DNA of 64,000 nt from DATAVB01 sp036267955. Its GTDB lineage: Bacteria; Actinomycetota; Actinomycetes; Mycobacteriales; QHCD01. Shown in pieces: positions 35,038-43,490 of this stretch; position 1 is the stretch's first letter; each line of letters starts with the position of its first letter. A program made the position numbers and the translations under genes. The stretch lies in contig DATAVB010000058.1 of NCBI GenBank assembly GCA_036267955.1, forward strand, positions 1-64,000, written 5' to 3'. The notes beneath the pieces are model-generated. The model saw nothing but the letters and a program-made list of their open reading frames with translations. It was not told the DNA's origin and ran no database searches.

Positions 35038-36083
35038 TGGACCACCCGCCCAGGATCGCGGTGATCGGCGCTGGCTGGTTCGGCACGCTGGCAAGCATTC
35101 CGGCCCTGCTGGACCATCCGGATGCCGAGCTGGTCGGGATCTGTGACACCGATCCGGTGCGGGCCCGGGAGGCCGCCGACCGGTTCGGCGTCGCGCGGTG
35201 GTTCACCGATGTCGAGACGATGTTGGCGGCCGGGATCGCCGACGGGGTGGTGGTGGCGGTGTCGCAGGTCGCGCACTACCCGGTCTGTCGCGCCGCGCTG
35301 GATGCCGGCCTGCATGTGCTGGTGGAGAAGCCGATGGTGTTGCGCGCCGTCGACGCCTGGGACCTGGTCCGGCGGGCGGAGGAACGCAATCTCATTCTCC
35401 TGGTCGGCGAGACCTTTCATTTCACCTCGGTGGCGGCCCAGGTACGGGCCCGGCTGCGGGCCGGAGCGATCGGCGACCTGCTGCAGATCGTCGGGACGTT
35501 CAATTCCCATACCGAGCGGCTGTTCCGTGGCGGCACCGCCATGCCGGACGGTCGCGGCGGCAGTTACGCCGACCCGCGGCTGTCCGGCGGCGGTCAGGGG
35601 CACACCCAGCTCAGCCACCTCGCCGGCGTGCTGTTCTGGTCGAGCGGGCTGCGGATCCGTGAGGTCTTCGGTTATCTGGACAATCGCGATCTCGCCGTCG
35701 ACCTGGTCGATTCCATTGTCGGCCGGCTGAGCAACGGCGCGCTGCTCAGCGTCTCGGCCACCGGCACGATGCCGGCCGGACATCCGCCGCGCAACCGATT
35801 GGAGTACTACGGGACCGAGGGCGCAATAATTCATGACCTCTCCACCGCAACCGCGGACGTCCAGTTGCCCGAACGGCCAACCGAGCGGCTGGTGCTGCGC
35901 GACGGCGAACCGGCCTATCCGCTGGCGGCCCCGGCGATCCGGTTCGCCGAGCTGATCGCCGGGGCCGGCACAGACAATCCGGCCCCGGCCGAGGCAGCCG
36001 CTCGGTGCGTGGAATTCCTCGACGCGGCGTATCTGTCGGCGGCCACCGGAAAGCCGGTCGGTCTCGAGGAATTGGCCGGGTAG
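35037..36083 (+). CDS. Gfo/Idh/MocA family oxidoreductase
   Basis: A 348-residue NAD(P)-dependent sugar dehydrogenase with Rossmann motif GAGWFG (residues 10-15), EKP in HVLVEKPMVL, and the C-terminal substrate domain. GGGQGHTQLSHLAGVLFW replaces the usual D-x-G-x-H active-site strand. The start GTG is embedded in the stop of the dehydratase gene (TAGTG). Together they suggest a short oxidative pathway: a sugar or lactone oxidised by this enzyme and the acid dehydrated by its partner. No kinase, aldolase or transporter is adjacent. Confidence 0.9.
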   Translation: MDHPPRIAVIGAGWFGTLASIPALLDHPDAELVGICDTDPVRAREAADRFGVARWFTDVETMLAAGIADGVVVAVSQVAHYPVCRAALDAGLHVLVEKPMVLRAVDAWDLVRRAEERNLILLVGETFHFTSVAAQVRARLRAGAIGDLLQIVGTFNSHTERLFRGGTAMPDGRGGSYADPRLSGGGQGHTQLSHLAGVLFWSSGLRIREVFGYLDNRDLAVDLVDSIVGRLSNGALLSVSATGTMPAGHPPRNRLEYYGTEGAIIHDLSTATADVQLPERPTERLVLRDGEPAYPLAAPAIRFAELIAGAGTDNPAPAEAAARCVEFLDAAYLSAATGKPVGLEELAG

Positions 36084-36090
36084 TAGCGAT

Positions 36091-37086
36091 CTACAGCTCG
36101 AGCCAACCCGACACCGGCTGCCAGTGCCGGCCCGTGCGCAGGTGCGCCACCACGGCGCGCTGCAATGTGGTGTCCTGCGGCAGCTCGTCCAACGGCGGAT
36201 TGAGCCGGCGGAAGACGAATTCGAAGACCGTGTTGTCGTCGTCCGTTCCCGGTCCGGACTGGGTGAATCGACGCTGGAACCGCACCACGTTCGAGTCGGC
36301 CGGCAGATATTCGGCCAGCTGCGGATCGAGCAGCCAGGAGTTGCAGGTCGCGTACCGGTGTTCCCGCTCGGGAAAGTGCTGTGGGAAGAACTCCCGGGCC
36401 CGGTCGAACGAGTCGTCGCACGCCTGCGGGTCGAGTCGCCCGCGCTCCGGAATATGTACGCCCAGCACCGGATGTCCGGCCCCGAACGGCGCCCGGACAC
36501 CCTTGTACGGCTGTTGCTCGCCGATGATGTCGTACAGGTTGAACTGCAGCCGGCCGAGTTGGTAGAGCAGGCCGCTGAACGGGATCGTCAGCCAGGTCTG
36601 GGTGTGCAGGCCGCCGGCGCCGAAGATGCGCCGCCGGACGCTCATCTGCTGGCCGAGATCGGCCAGGCTGGCCCAGCTGATCTCGTCCGAGATGCCGCGC
36701 TGCCGATGGAATTCCCGGACCTGCGGCACCGCCGCCAGAAACACGTACACATAGAAATACCGGTTGAGGGCGTCCTGGTCCGCGGCCAGGGCCGGCCACG
36801 GCGGGCCGGGCTGGACGATCCCGATCCCGTTGACCAGTTGGCGGACACACCGCTCGAACAGCCAGCCGACGGCCGACGCGTCGAACTCGGACCGCAGCGC
36901 CTCGAGCTCGGCCAGATCGCTCGGATCGCCGCCCAGCCGGCCGAATACCTCGGCCACAGCGCCCCGATCGGGTAGGGGCACCGGTGGGCCGGAGAGCTGT
37001 GCGAGCTCGGCGAGCCAGTCGCTCGACGCCTCGTCCAGCCCGAAGAAACGCGCGGTGGCGTTGTGATCAACCGCGGATATGGACAC
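36091..37086 (-). CDS. N-acyltransferase-like protein (NAT_N plus GNAT_C domains)
   Basis: A 331-residue protein without signal peptide. The N-terminal half is helical (MSISAVDHNATARFFGLDEA). The C-terminal half has VLGVHIPERGRLDP, FFPQHFPEREHRYATCNSW and LAEYLPADSNVVRFQRRF, which I recognise as the GNAT-like C-terminal domain of actinobacterial acyltransferase domain proteins. Acyl donor and acceptor are unknown. It converges on the Gfo/Idh/MocA gene with seven bases between them. The family name is from memory of its motifs, so treat the activity as inferred. Confidence 0.65.
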   Translation of the reverse strand: MSISAVDHNATARFFGLDEASSDWLAELAQLSGPPVPLPDRGAVAEVFGRLGGDPSDLAELEALRSEFDASAVGWLFERCVRQLVNGIGIVQPGPPWPALAADQDALNRYFYVYVFLAAVPQVREFHRQRGISDEISWASLADLGQQMSVRRRIFGAGGLHTQTWLTIPFSGLLYQLGRLQFNLYDIIGEQQPYKGVRAPFGAGHPVLGVHIPERGRLDPQACDDSFDRAREFFPQHFPEREHRYATCNSWLLDPQLAEYLPADSNVVRFQRRFTQSGPGTDDDNTVFEFVFRRLNPPLDELPQDTTLQRAVVAHLRTGRHWQPVSGWLEL

Positions 37087-37161
37087 GATCCTCCCTGAAT
37101 TCTCCCGGCATTCCGTGCTGTCGCTTCGTAGCCGGCACCGATCACGCTACCGTCGTGTCTT

Positions 37162-37806
37162 GTGAGCGAACTCGAGGCACACGGTGCCAGCGAACCTGAG
37201 CCGATTCCCATGCGGATCGGTGACAACGACCGGCAGCAGATCGTGCACCGGCTCGAGCAGGCCTACGCCGAGGGACGGCTGACCCTCGAGGAGTTCAGCG
37301 AGCGCACCGCCGCCGCCTGGGAAGCCAGGACCACTCATGACCTCGTCCCGCTGACCCACGATCTGCCAGCCCACCCGGGCGCCGTGACCGTGCCGGCTCC
37401 CGTCACGCACAGCGCGGTGCTTCCGCCGAGCGCGTCCGAACCGCCGGAGCGCTCCACCACGGTGGCGATCATGGGCGGCCGGGATGTGAAGGGCCGCTGG
37501 CGGCCAGCTCGCCACAACAACGTGGTCGCCGTGATGGGCGGTGCCACCCTCGACCTGCGGGGCGCGGAATTCAGCGGCCCGCAGATCAACATCACCTTCT
37601 ACGCGCTGATGGGCGGCGGGGAGATCATCGTCCCGGAGGGGGTCCGGGTCGAGTTCGCCGGCGGATTCGCCCTCATGGGTGGGCACAGCGAGAACATCGC
37701 CGATGTGCCGCCGATCCCGGGGACGCCGGTGGTGCGGGTGCGGGTCTTCGCGTTGATGGGCGGGGTCGACATCAAGTCGCGACCGGCGATCAAGCGGGCG
37801 GACTGA
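37162..37806 (+). CDS. DUF1707 (SHOCT-like) and LiaF-like domain protein
   Basis: A 214-residue protein. Residues 17-68 form a DUF1707 domain: MRIGDNDRQQIVHRLEQAYA, EGRLTLEEFSERTAAAW. After a Pro-rich linker, residues 98-205 contain four repeats of the MGG turn (VAIMGGRDVKG, VAVMGGATLDL, YALMGGGEIIV, FALMGGHSEN, FALMGGVDIK), a LiaF-type beta-solenoid. No membrane segment is visible. Such proteins are thought to act in envelope-stress sensing, but function is unproven. GTG start. Its end overlaps the convergent nuclease gene by 17 bases. Confidence 0.88.
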   Translation: MSELEAHGASEPEPIPMRIGDNDRQQIVHRLEQAYAEGRLTLEEFSERTAAAWEARTTHDLVPLTHDLPAHPGAVTVPAPVTHSAVLPPSASEPPERSTTVAIMGGRDVKGRWRPARHNNVVAVMGGATLDLRGAEFSGPQINITFYALMGGGEIIVPEGVRVEFAGGFALMGGHSENIADVPPIPGTPVVRVRVFALMGGVDIKSRPAIKRAD

Positions 37807-38758
37807 CCGGCGCATTGGTTGGCATATCGGCTGGGACAGTGCCGGGCGCACTGATCGGCACCAGGTCCAGCACTTTCGCGCCTTCCGGATAGGGCGGCGC
37901 GGTGCCGCCCTTCGCCGGACAGATCGCCTGGTGGTCGCACCAGGCGCACAACGGACCGGGCGAGGGCCGGAAGTCGCCGGTTTCGGTCGCCCGTACGATG
38001 GCGGCCCAGATCGCCTGCAGGGTGCGGGAAAACCGAACCAGCTCGTCCTCGTCGGGGGAGTAGCTGAGCGTGTCGCGGTCCTTGAGGTAGATCAGCCGCA
38101 GCTGCCGCGGGATCGCGCCGCGCAGCCGCCACAGCACCAGCGCGTAGAACTTCATCTGAAACAGCGCCTTGGCCTCGAACGCGGCCCGCGGCGCGCCGCC
38201 GGTCTTGTAGTCCACGACGCGGATCGCACCGTTGGGCGCGACGTCGAGCCGGTCGACGTAACCGCGCAGCAGCAGCCCGTCCTCCAGCACCGTCTCGACC
38301 AGGCACTCGCGCTCGGCCGGCTCGAGCCGGCTCGGATCCTCCAGCGTGAAGTAACCCTCGACCAGCCCACGGGCCGACTCCAGCCATTTCGCCAGCCGAA
38401 CGCCATCGGCATCATCGGCGAAGAGCTGACCGACCTCGGGCTCGTCGGCCAGCAGACGCTCCCACTCCGGCTGCACCATCGCCGTCGCCGTCGCCGGAAC
38501 GCGCTCGGCGGCCGGCAGGTCGTACAGCCGCTCCAGCACCGAATGCACCACGGTGCCGCGCACCGCGTCCGGCGACGGCCGCTCGGGCAGCTTGTCGATG
38601 CAGCGGAAGCGATACAGCAGGGGACAGGTCTTGAAGTCGCCGGCCCGCGAGGGGGACAACGACCGGATCACCGGGGCGTCGTCGACCGGATCATGCTCGA
38701 CCGCCCCGTCCACGGTGCCGACGGTGCCCGTTGTGCCGCTAGCTCTGCGATTTCTCAC
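37790..38758 (-). CDS. RecB-family PD-(D/E)XK exonuclease with Fe-S cluster motif
   Basis: A 322-residue nuclease of the RecB/AddB/Cas4-like family. The catalytic core has HSVLERLYD, LLRGYVDRLDV (Asp) and RVVDYKTGG (Asp and Lys of the DxK motif). One cysteine in DFKTCPLLYRF plus three in CAWCDHQAICPA form the four-Cys pattern of an Fe-S cluster seen in AddB-type nucleases. Its orthologue context next to trmI matches Rv2119-Rv2118c. No helicase partner is adjacent. It probably takes part in DNA end processing. Confidence 0.92.
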   Translation of the reverse strand: MRNRRASGTTGTVGTVDGAVEHDPVDDAPVIRSLSPSRAGDFKTCPLLYRFRCIDKLPERPSPDAVRGTVVHSVLERLYDLPAAERVPATATAMVQPEWERLLADEPEVGQLFADDADGVRLAKWLESARGLVEGYFTLEDPSRLEPAERECLVETVLEDGLLLRGYVDRLDVAPNGAIRVVDYKTGGAPRAAFEAKALFQMKFYALVLWRLRGAIPRQLRLIYLKDRDTLSYSPDEDELVRFSRTLQAIWAAIVRATETGDFRPSPGPLCAWCDHQAICPAKGGTAPPYPEGAKVLDLVPISAPGTVPADMPTNAPVSPPA

Positions 38759-38824
38759 GCCGCGACCCTATGCCCGGTGCCCGACAGAACGGCGGCTACC
38801 ACTCCGCACGCCGATCCCCACCGC

Positions 38825-38886
38825 CGTGATCATGCAGAAATGGCTCGTCCGTACGGCGTGTCGCGGACCCTTTCTGCATGATCACG
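38825..38886. repeat. Palindromic repeat, family 1, inverted variant D
   Basis: Perfect 16-base arms (38825-38840, 38871-38886; core GTGATCATGCAGAAA) enclose a 30-base loop. The loop contains CGGCGTGTCGC, the reverse complement of the GCGACACGCCG core of copies B and C, so this copy is in the opposite orientation. It lies between the nuclease gene start and the lepB end. Confidence 0.85.
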
Positions 38887-38931
38887 ACGGGCCAGGCAAG
38901 GGCGGGATCGACGGCTGGCGGCGGCGGGGTA

Positions 38932-39687
38932 CTACAGGGCGCCGAAGCGGTCCAGCGGCCAGATCAGCAGGAAGGCTCGGCCGACCACCAGACTCTGCGG
39001 GATGGGTCCGAAGAACCGGCTGTCGTACGAATTGCACCTGTTGTCGCCCATCACGAAGATGTCGTGCGCCGGGACCGTGATGGGGGCGAAGTCGCCGGTG
39101 CCGTGGCAGCTGGCCTTGACGTACGGCTCGGACAGCCGCCGTGACCCGACGTACACGCTGCCGTCATGACCGCTCATCACGTCACCGGGCAGGCCGATGA
39201 CCCGCTTGATGAGGTCCTTGTCGGAGATCTTCACGTTCTTCGGCCGGTTGAAGACCACCACATCGCCGCGGTGGATCGGGTGCAGGTGATAGCTCAGCTT
39301 GTTGACCACGACCCGGTTGTTGATCTTGAGCGTGTCGAACATCGAGCCGGACGGGATGTAGAAGCTCTGCAGCACGAATGTCCGCACCACCAGAGCGACG
39401 AGCAGCGCCATCCCGACCAGTACCGGCCACTCCAGGAGCCGCCGCCGCTTGGCCCGGCGCCGGCGCCGGCGCACCGTCGCCCGGGGCTGCCAGTCGGGCG
39501 ACTCTGGTGACTGTTCGGTGTCGTCGGCCTCTCGACGGCCCGCGGCGCGATGCGTTCCGGCGCCGCCCCCACGTGGCGCCGGGACGGTGGGCAGCCGCTC
39601 GGTCGGGGAGTCCACCGGAGACCAGCGGGCGGGAGTCGGGATGGGTCGGTCAGCGGCACCGCGCAACACGTCGCCGAACCTCGTCAT
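38932..39687 (-). CDS. lepB: Signal peptidase I
   Basis: A 251-residue type I signal peptidase anchored by one membrane segment (WPVLVGMALLVALVVRTFVL). The catalytic Ser is in IPSGSMFDTL, the Lys in DLIKRVIGLPGD, and the C-terminal box is VMGDNRCNSYDSR. A long, basic, disordered cytoplasmic N-terminus with an RRRRRRAKRRR stretch precedes the helix. It removes Sec and Tat signal peptides on the outer face of the membrane. Start at 39687 (MTRFGDVLRG) has a GAAGG site; the frame is open 11 codons further. Confidence 0.95.
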   Translation of the reverse strand: MTRFGDVLRGAADRPIPTPARWSPVDSPTERLPTVPAPRGGGAGTHRAAGRREADDTEQSPESPDWQPRATVRRRRRRAKRRRLLEWPVLVGMALLVALVVRTFVLQSFYIPSGSMFDTLKINNRVVVNKLSYHLHPIHRGDVVVFNRPKNVKISDKDLIKRVIGLPGDVMSGHDGSVYVGSRRLSEPYVKASCHGTGDFAPITVPAHDIFVMGDNRCNSYDSRFFGPIPQSLVVGRAFLLIWPLDRFGAL

Positions 39688-39752
39688 GCCTTCAAGGTAA
39701 GCCACCGACGACCCAGACACAGCCGCAACCGGATTCGGTCATAGTCAGCCCG

Positions 39753-39758
39753 TAGCAT
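39753..39758 (+). promoter_or_regulatory. -10 hexamer TAGCAT, leaderless
   Basis: TAGCAT ends six bases before the ATG of the M50 protease gene at 39765; no ribosome site is present. Confidence 0.55.
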
Positions 39759-39764
39759 CGGTCT

Positions 39765-41009
39765 ATGGCCCACCCCGCGCAACAGCAGCCGCCGCAGGAA
39801 CGTTCAGCCGGCGTCTTCGCGGGCCGATACTTCGGCGTGCCGGTGTACTTTTCACCGTCCTGGCTGCTCTTCGCCGCCTACATCGTCTATCTCTGGTCAC
39901 CCGTGGTGCGCGACTACGCGCCGACCATGTCCCGCGGGGCCTCCTACGGCGTGGCCTTCGGTTTCGCCCTGCTGCTGGGCATCTCGGTGCTGCTGCATGA
40001 GCTGGGTCACACGGTGGTCAGCCTGGCCCTGGGGCTCAAGGTGCGCCGGATCGTGCTCATGCTGCTCGGCGGCGTGTCGGAAATCGAGAACGAGCCGGAA
40101 CGATCCGGACACGAGTACCTCATCGCCGTTGCCGGCCCGCTGGTCTCGCTGATCCTGGCCGGGATCGGCGCGATCAGCTACCCGCAACTCGAGCCGGATT
40201 CGGTGCAGCGGCTGCTGGTCTGGCAGTTGATGGTGAGCAATCTGGGCGTGATGGCGTTCAACATGCTGCCCGGCCTGCCGCTGGATGGCGGTCGACTGCT
40301 GCGCGCCGGAGTCTGGCGGCTGACCGGCTCCCAGGTGACCGGCACCAAGGCGGCCGCCTGGGGTGGCCGGGTCGTCGCGGTGGTGCTCGTGGTCGGGTCC
40401 CTGCTCCTCTGGTACACCAACCGGGACGGCGGGACGGTGAGCCTGCTGATCGTCGTTCTGGTCGCGCTCTTCGTCTGGGCCAGCGCCGGGCAGGCGCTCC
40501 GGCTGGCCTCGCTGCAGGAGACCGTGCCCCGGCTGAACATCGCCGACCTGACCCGACCCACCCTGCACATTTCCACCGATCTGTCGGTGGCCGAGACCAT
40601 CCGGCGGGCCCAGGAGGCCCAGGTCGGCGCGGTCGTCCTGGTCGACGGGGATCAGCGGCCGCGGGCCGTGGTCTCCGAGTCGAGCGTGCTGACCGTGCCG
40701 AACAATCAGCGGCCGTGGACCTCGATCGCCGATGTCGCCCGACCGTTGGAGCCCGGCCTCATGCTGCGGGACAACCTGCACGGCGAGGCCATCCTGGAGG
40801 CGATGCGGGCGGTGCCGGCCTCGGAGTATGTGGTGGTGGGCCGGGACGGTAGCGTCCTCGGCGTGCTCGTGACCGCGGATGTCATCCGAGCACTCAACCC
40901 CGGTTCGGATCCGGGTACGGGGTCAGGGCATGGTCCGACCGGCCCCAACGCGCCGACCGGGCAGTGGGGCGCCGGATCCGAGCGCCAGCCGGCGCCGCGG
41001 GAGACCTGA
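39765..41009 (+). CDS. Site-2 protease family (M50) metalloprotease with CBS domains
   Basis: A 414-residue polytopic membrane protease. The zinc motif is LLHELGHTVVS, and the third ligand lies in MLPGLPLDGGRLLRAG. Membrane segments run to about residue 245, and a cytoplasmic pair of CBS domains follows (TDLSVAETIRRAQEAQVGAV; VPASEYVVVGRDGSVLGVL). CBS domains usually sense adenine nucleotides. It resembles mycobacterial Rv2625c-type rip proteases. Its stop TGA shares a base with the ATG of an 18-codon ORF that leads into trmI, so the three are coupled. Confidence 0.92.
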   Translation: MAHPAQQQPPQERSAGVFAGRYFGVPVYFSPSWLLFAAYIVYLWSPVVRDYAPTMSRGASYGVAFGFALLLGISVLLHELGHTVVSLALGLKVRRIVLMLLGGVSEIENEPERSGHEYLIAVAGPLVSLILAGIGAISYPQLEPDSVQRLLVWQLMVSNLGVMAFNMLPGLPLDGGRLLRAGVWRLTGSQVTGTKAAAWGGRVVAVVLVVGSLLLWYTNRDGGTVSLLIVVLVALFVWASAGQALRLASLQETVPRLNIADLTRPTLHISTDLSVAETIRRAQEAQVGAVVLVDGDQRPRAVVSESSVLTVPNNQRPWTSIADVARPLEPGLMLRDNLHGEAILEAMRAVPASEYVVVGRDGSVLGVLVTADVIRALNPGSDPGTGSGHGPTGPNAPTGQWGAGSERQPAPRET

Positions 41010-41065
41010 TGAGTGCCGCGACGAATGTCCTAACGAATGTCCTAACGATGGAGGCTGGTGCGTGA
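41009..41065 (+). CDS. 18-codon coupling ORF between the M50 gene and trmI
   Basis: ATG at 41009 overlaps the M50 stop (TGATG). The ORF encodes MSAATNVLTNVLTMEAGA and its TGA at 41063-41065 overlaps the trmI GTG at 41062 (GTGA). It includes a perfect 12-base tandem repeat (CGAATGTCCTAA at 41022-41033 and 41034-41045), which makes the duplicated TNVL. It would let ribosomes pass directly from the protease to trmI. That it is translated is inference. Confidence 0.45.
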   Translation: MSAATNVLTNVLTMEAGA

Positions 41066-41898
41066 CCCCGAGGCCGAGCGGTCCGTTTCGGATCGGCGAC
41101 CGTGTCCAGCTCACCGATCCCAAAGGACGGATGCACACCGTCGTCCTGGAGGCCGGGCGCAGCTTCCACACCCATCGCGGCGCCATCGCGCACGACGACC
41201 TCATCGATGAGCCGGAGGGCTCGGTGGTCACCGCGACCGGCGGCACGGCGTACCTCGCCTTGCGCCCGCTGCTGACCGACTACGTGCTGTCGATGCCGCG
41301 CGGCGCGCAGGTCATCTACCCCAAGGACTCCGCGCAGATCGTGGCCCAGGCCGATGTGTTCCCGGGCGCCCGAGTGCTCGAGGCCGGGGCCGGGTCCGGG
41401 GCGCTGACCTGTTCGCTGCTGCGGGCGGTCGGCGATGCCGGGCAGGTGATCTCCTACGAACGTCGCCCGGAGTTCGCCGAGGTGGCGCGCAGCAACGTCG
41501 AGGCCTTCTTCGGTGGGCCGCATCCGGCCTGGCAGCTCGTGATCGGCGATGCCGTGGATGTGGTCGACCTCGAGGTCGACCGGGTCATCCTCGACATGCT
41601 GGCGCCCTGGGAGGTCACCGACGCGGCCTCGAAGGTGCTCGTTCCCGGCGGCGTGATCCTGCTCTACGTCGCCACCACGACCCAGATGTCGACCGCGGTC
41701 GAGGCGCTGCGCGAGCACGGCACGTTCACCGAGCCGTACGCCTGCGAGACATTGCTGCGCCCCTGGCACGTCGTCGGCCTGGCAGTCCGCCCCGATCACC
41801 GGATGGTGGCGCACACCGCCTTCCTGGTCACCGCCCGCCGGCTCGCCGACGGGGTGACGGCGCCGACCCGGCAGCGCCGTCCCACCGGCAGAGGCTGA
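41062..41898 (+). CDS. trmI: tRNA (adenine-58-N1)-methyltransferase TrmI
   Basis: A 278-residue enzyme that methylates A58 in the T loop of tRNAs, acting as a tetramer. The N-terminal part has FRIGDRVQLTDPKGR and PTEEG-region-like sequence; the catalytic domain has TDYVLSMPRGAQVIYPKDS, then motif I VLEAGAGSGALTCSLL, and RVILDMLAPWE. An orthologue (Rv2118c) lies next to a RecB-type nuclease and the proteasome ATPase in M. tuberculosis, as here. GTG start with GGAGG eight bases before it. Confidence 0.95.
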   Translation: MTPRPSGPFRIGDRVQLTDPKGRMHTVVLEAGRSFHTHRGAIAHDDLIDEPEGSVVTATGGTAYLALRPLLTDYVLSMPRGAQVIYPKDSAQIVAQADVFPGARVLEAGAGSGALTCSLLRAVGDAGQVISYERRPEFAEVARSNVEAFFGGPHPAWQLVIGDAVDVVDLEVDRVILDMLAPWEVTDAASKVLVPGGVILLYVATTTQMSTAVEALREHGTFTEPYACETLLRPWHVVGLAVRPDHRMVAHTAFLVTARRLADGVTAPTRQRRPTGRG

Positions 41899-41906
41899 CA
41901 GCAGGC

Positions 41907-43250
41907 TTAGGCGGGGGAGCCGACCAGCGCCTCGACGTGGGCTCCGAGCTCGTCCAGCTTGTCCAGGAATCCCTCGTAGCCGCGCTCGATCAGATCTACG
42001 CCGTGCACCGTCGAGGTGCCCTGCGCGCCGAGCGCGGCGATCAGGTACGAGAAACCGGCCCGCAGGTCAGGGATCTGCAGCTCGGTGGCGTGCAGCTTCG
42101 TCGGCCCACTGATCACGGCGGAGTGGGAGAAATTGCGATGCCCGAAACGGCACGGCAGGCTGCCCAGACATTCGCGGTACAGCTGGATATGGGCGCCCAT
42201 CGCCACCAGGGCGTTGGTGAATCCGAGCCGGTTCTCGTAGACCGTCTCGTGGATGATCGACAGCCCATCAGCCTGGGTCAGCGCGACGACCAGCGGCTGC
42301 TGCCAGTCGGTCTGAAAGCCCGGGTGCACGTCGGTCTCCAGATGCACGGCGTGCAGCGATCCGCCGGGATGCCAGAACCGGATCTGGCCCTCGCCGCGAT
42401 CATCGACCTCGAAGGCGCCGCCGACCGTACGAAAGACGTTGAGGAACGTCATCATGTCGACCTGCCGGGCGCCGGTGACGGTGATGTCGCCGCCGGTCGC
42501 GAGCGCGGCACAGGCCCAGGACGCGGTCTCCAGCCGATCCGGAAGCGCCCGATGGACGTAACCGCCGAGCCGTTCGACCCCTGTGATCCGGATCACCCGG
42601 TCGTTGTGGATCGAAATGACGGCGCCCATTTTCTGTAACACGGCGATCAGATCGACGATCTCGGGCTCGGTGGCGGCATTGCGCAGCTCGGTGACGCCTT
42701 CGGCGAGCACGGAGGTCAGCAACACCTGCTCGGTCGCGCCGACACTGGGGAACGGCAGCTCGAGACGGGTGCCGTGCAGCCCGTCCGGGGCGGTGATGTG
42801 CAGCCCCTCGGCGGCCTTGTCGACGACGGCGCCGAACTGGCGCAGCGCCGCGAGATGGAAGTCGATCGGCCGGTCACCGATCCGGCAGCCGCCCAGATCG
42901 GGAATGAAGGCGTGCCCGAGCCGGTGCAGCAGCGGCCCGCAGAGCAGGATCGGGATGCGGCTCGAGCCCGCGTGGGCGTCCACATCGGCGACGGCCGCCC
43001 GCTCCACCGAGGCTGGGTCCAGGACCAGTTCGCCGTCCTCGTCGCCGGGACGCACAGTGACACCGTGTAACTCCAGCAGCTCACTGACGATCCGTACGTC
43101 GCTGATCTTCGGAATGCCGCGCAGCCGGCTCGGTTCGGACCCCAACAACGCGGCCACCATCGCCTTGGGCACCAGGTTCTTGGCGCCCCGGACCTTCACC
43201 TCACCGCGCAGCGGCGCACCCCCGTGCACCCGCAGAGCCTCTGCGCTCAT
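41907..43250 (-). CDS. murA: UDP-N-acetylglucosamine 1-carboxyvinyltransferase (MurA, probably a paralogue)
   Basis: A 447-residue EPSP synthase-fold enzyme transferring enolpyruvate to UDP-GlcNAc, the first committed peptidoglycan step. RGAKNLVPKAM holds the Lys-Asn pair, LGGCRIGDRPIDFHL the catalytic Cys, and HPGFQTDWQQPL the substrate loop. The CLGSLPCRFGHRNFSHSAV segment differs from the common GxxCRxGxxGxNHSA form, and its position next to arc suggests a second MurA copy rather than the housekeeping one. I took the ATG at 43250 with GAGGGGG upstream. Divergent from arc. Confidence 0.92.
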   Translation of the reverse strand: MSAEALRVHGGAPLRGEVKVRGAKNLVPKAMVAALLGSEPSRLRGIPKISDVRIVSELLELHGVTVRPGDEDGELVLDPASVERAAVADVDAHAGSSRIPILLCGPLLHRLGHAFIPDLGGCRIGDRPIDFHLAALRQFGAVVDKAAEGLHITAPDGLHGTRLELPFPSVGATEQVLLTSVLAEGVTELRNAATEPEIVDLIAVLQKMGAVISIHNDRVIRITGVERLGGYVHRALPDRLETASWACAALATGGDITVTGARQVDMMTFLNVFRTVGGAFEVDDRGEGQIRFWHPGGSLHAVHLETDVHPGFQTDWQQPLVVALTQADGLSIIHETVYENRLGFTNALVAMGAHIQLYRECLGSLPCRFGHRNFSHSAVISGPTKLHATELQIPDLRAGFSYLIAALGAQGTSTVHGVDLIERGYEGFLDKLDELGAHVEALVGSPA

Positions 43251-43490
43251 GCCAGCCCCCTCGTCATCGAGTCGACCTCGCGGCCGCGCATCACCGTACC
43301 GCCGTACGGGTGAGACGCCGGGGACCCTGGCCGGGATGGCATTTCGTCCGTCATGCGGGCGAAACATTCCTCAGACGGGAAAAAACAGAATGCGGGGAGT
43401 CACGTGCGGACAGAAGGCGCTGCGCTCGCTAACGTTGCGGTTAGCAGGGCTGAGGTGTCGGAAAGTCATCCCCATGGGAGGTGGGTCGTG
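43251..43490. promoter_or_regulatory. Divergent murA-arc intergenic region with palindrome GCTAAC-N6-GTTAGC
   Basis: This 240-base region must carry the promoters of murA and arc. At 43428-43445, about 45 bases before the arc start, GCTAAC and GTTAGC form a perfect dyad separated by six bases, sized for a dimeric regulator. The arc ribosome site GGGAGG is at 43477-43482. Confidence 0.55.

Noticed and set aside
36091..37086. Possible toxin, immunity or secondary-metabolite role for the acyltransferase-like gene
   Set aside because: No supporting neighbour or motif; the GNAT-like C-terminal domain is the only evidence.
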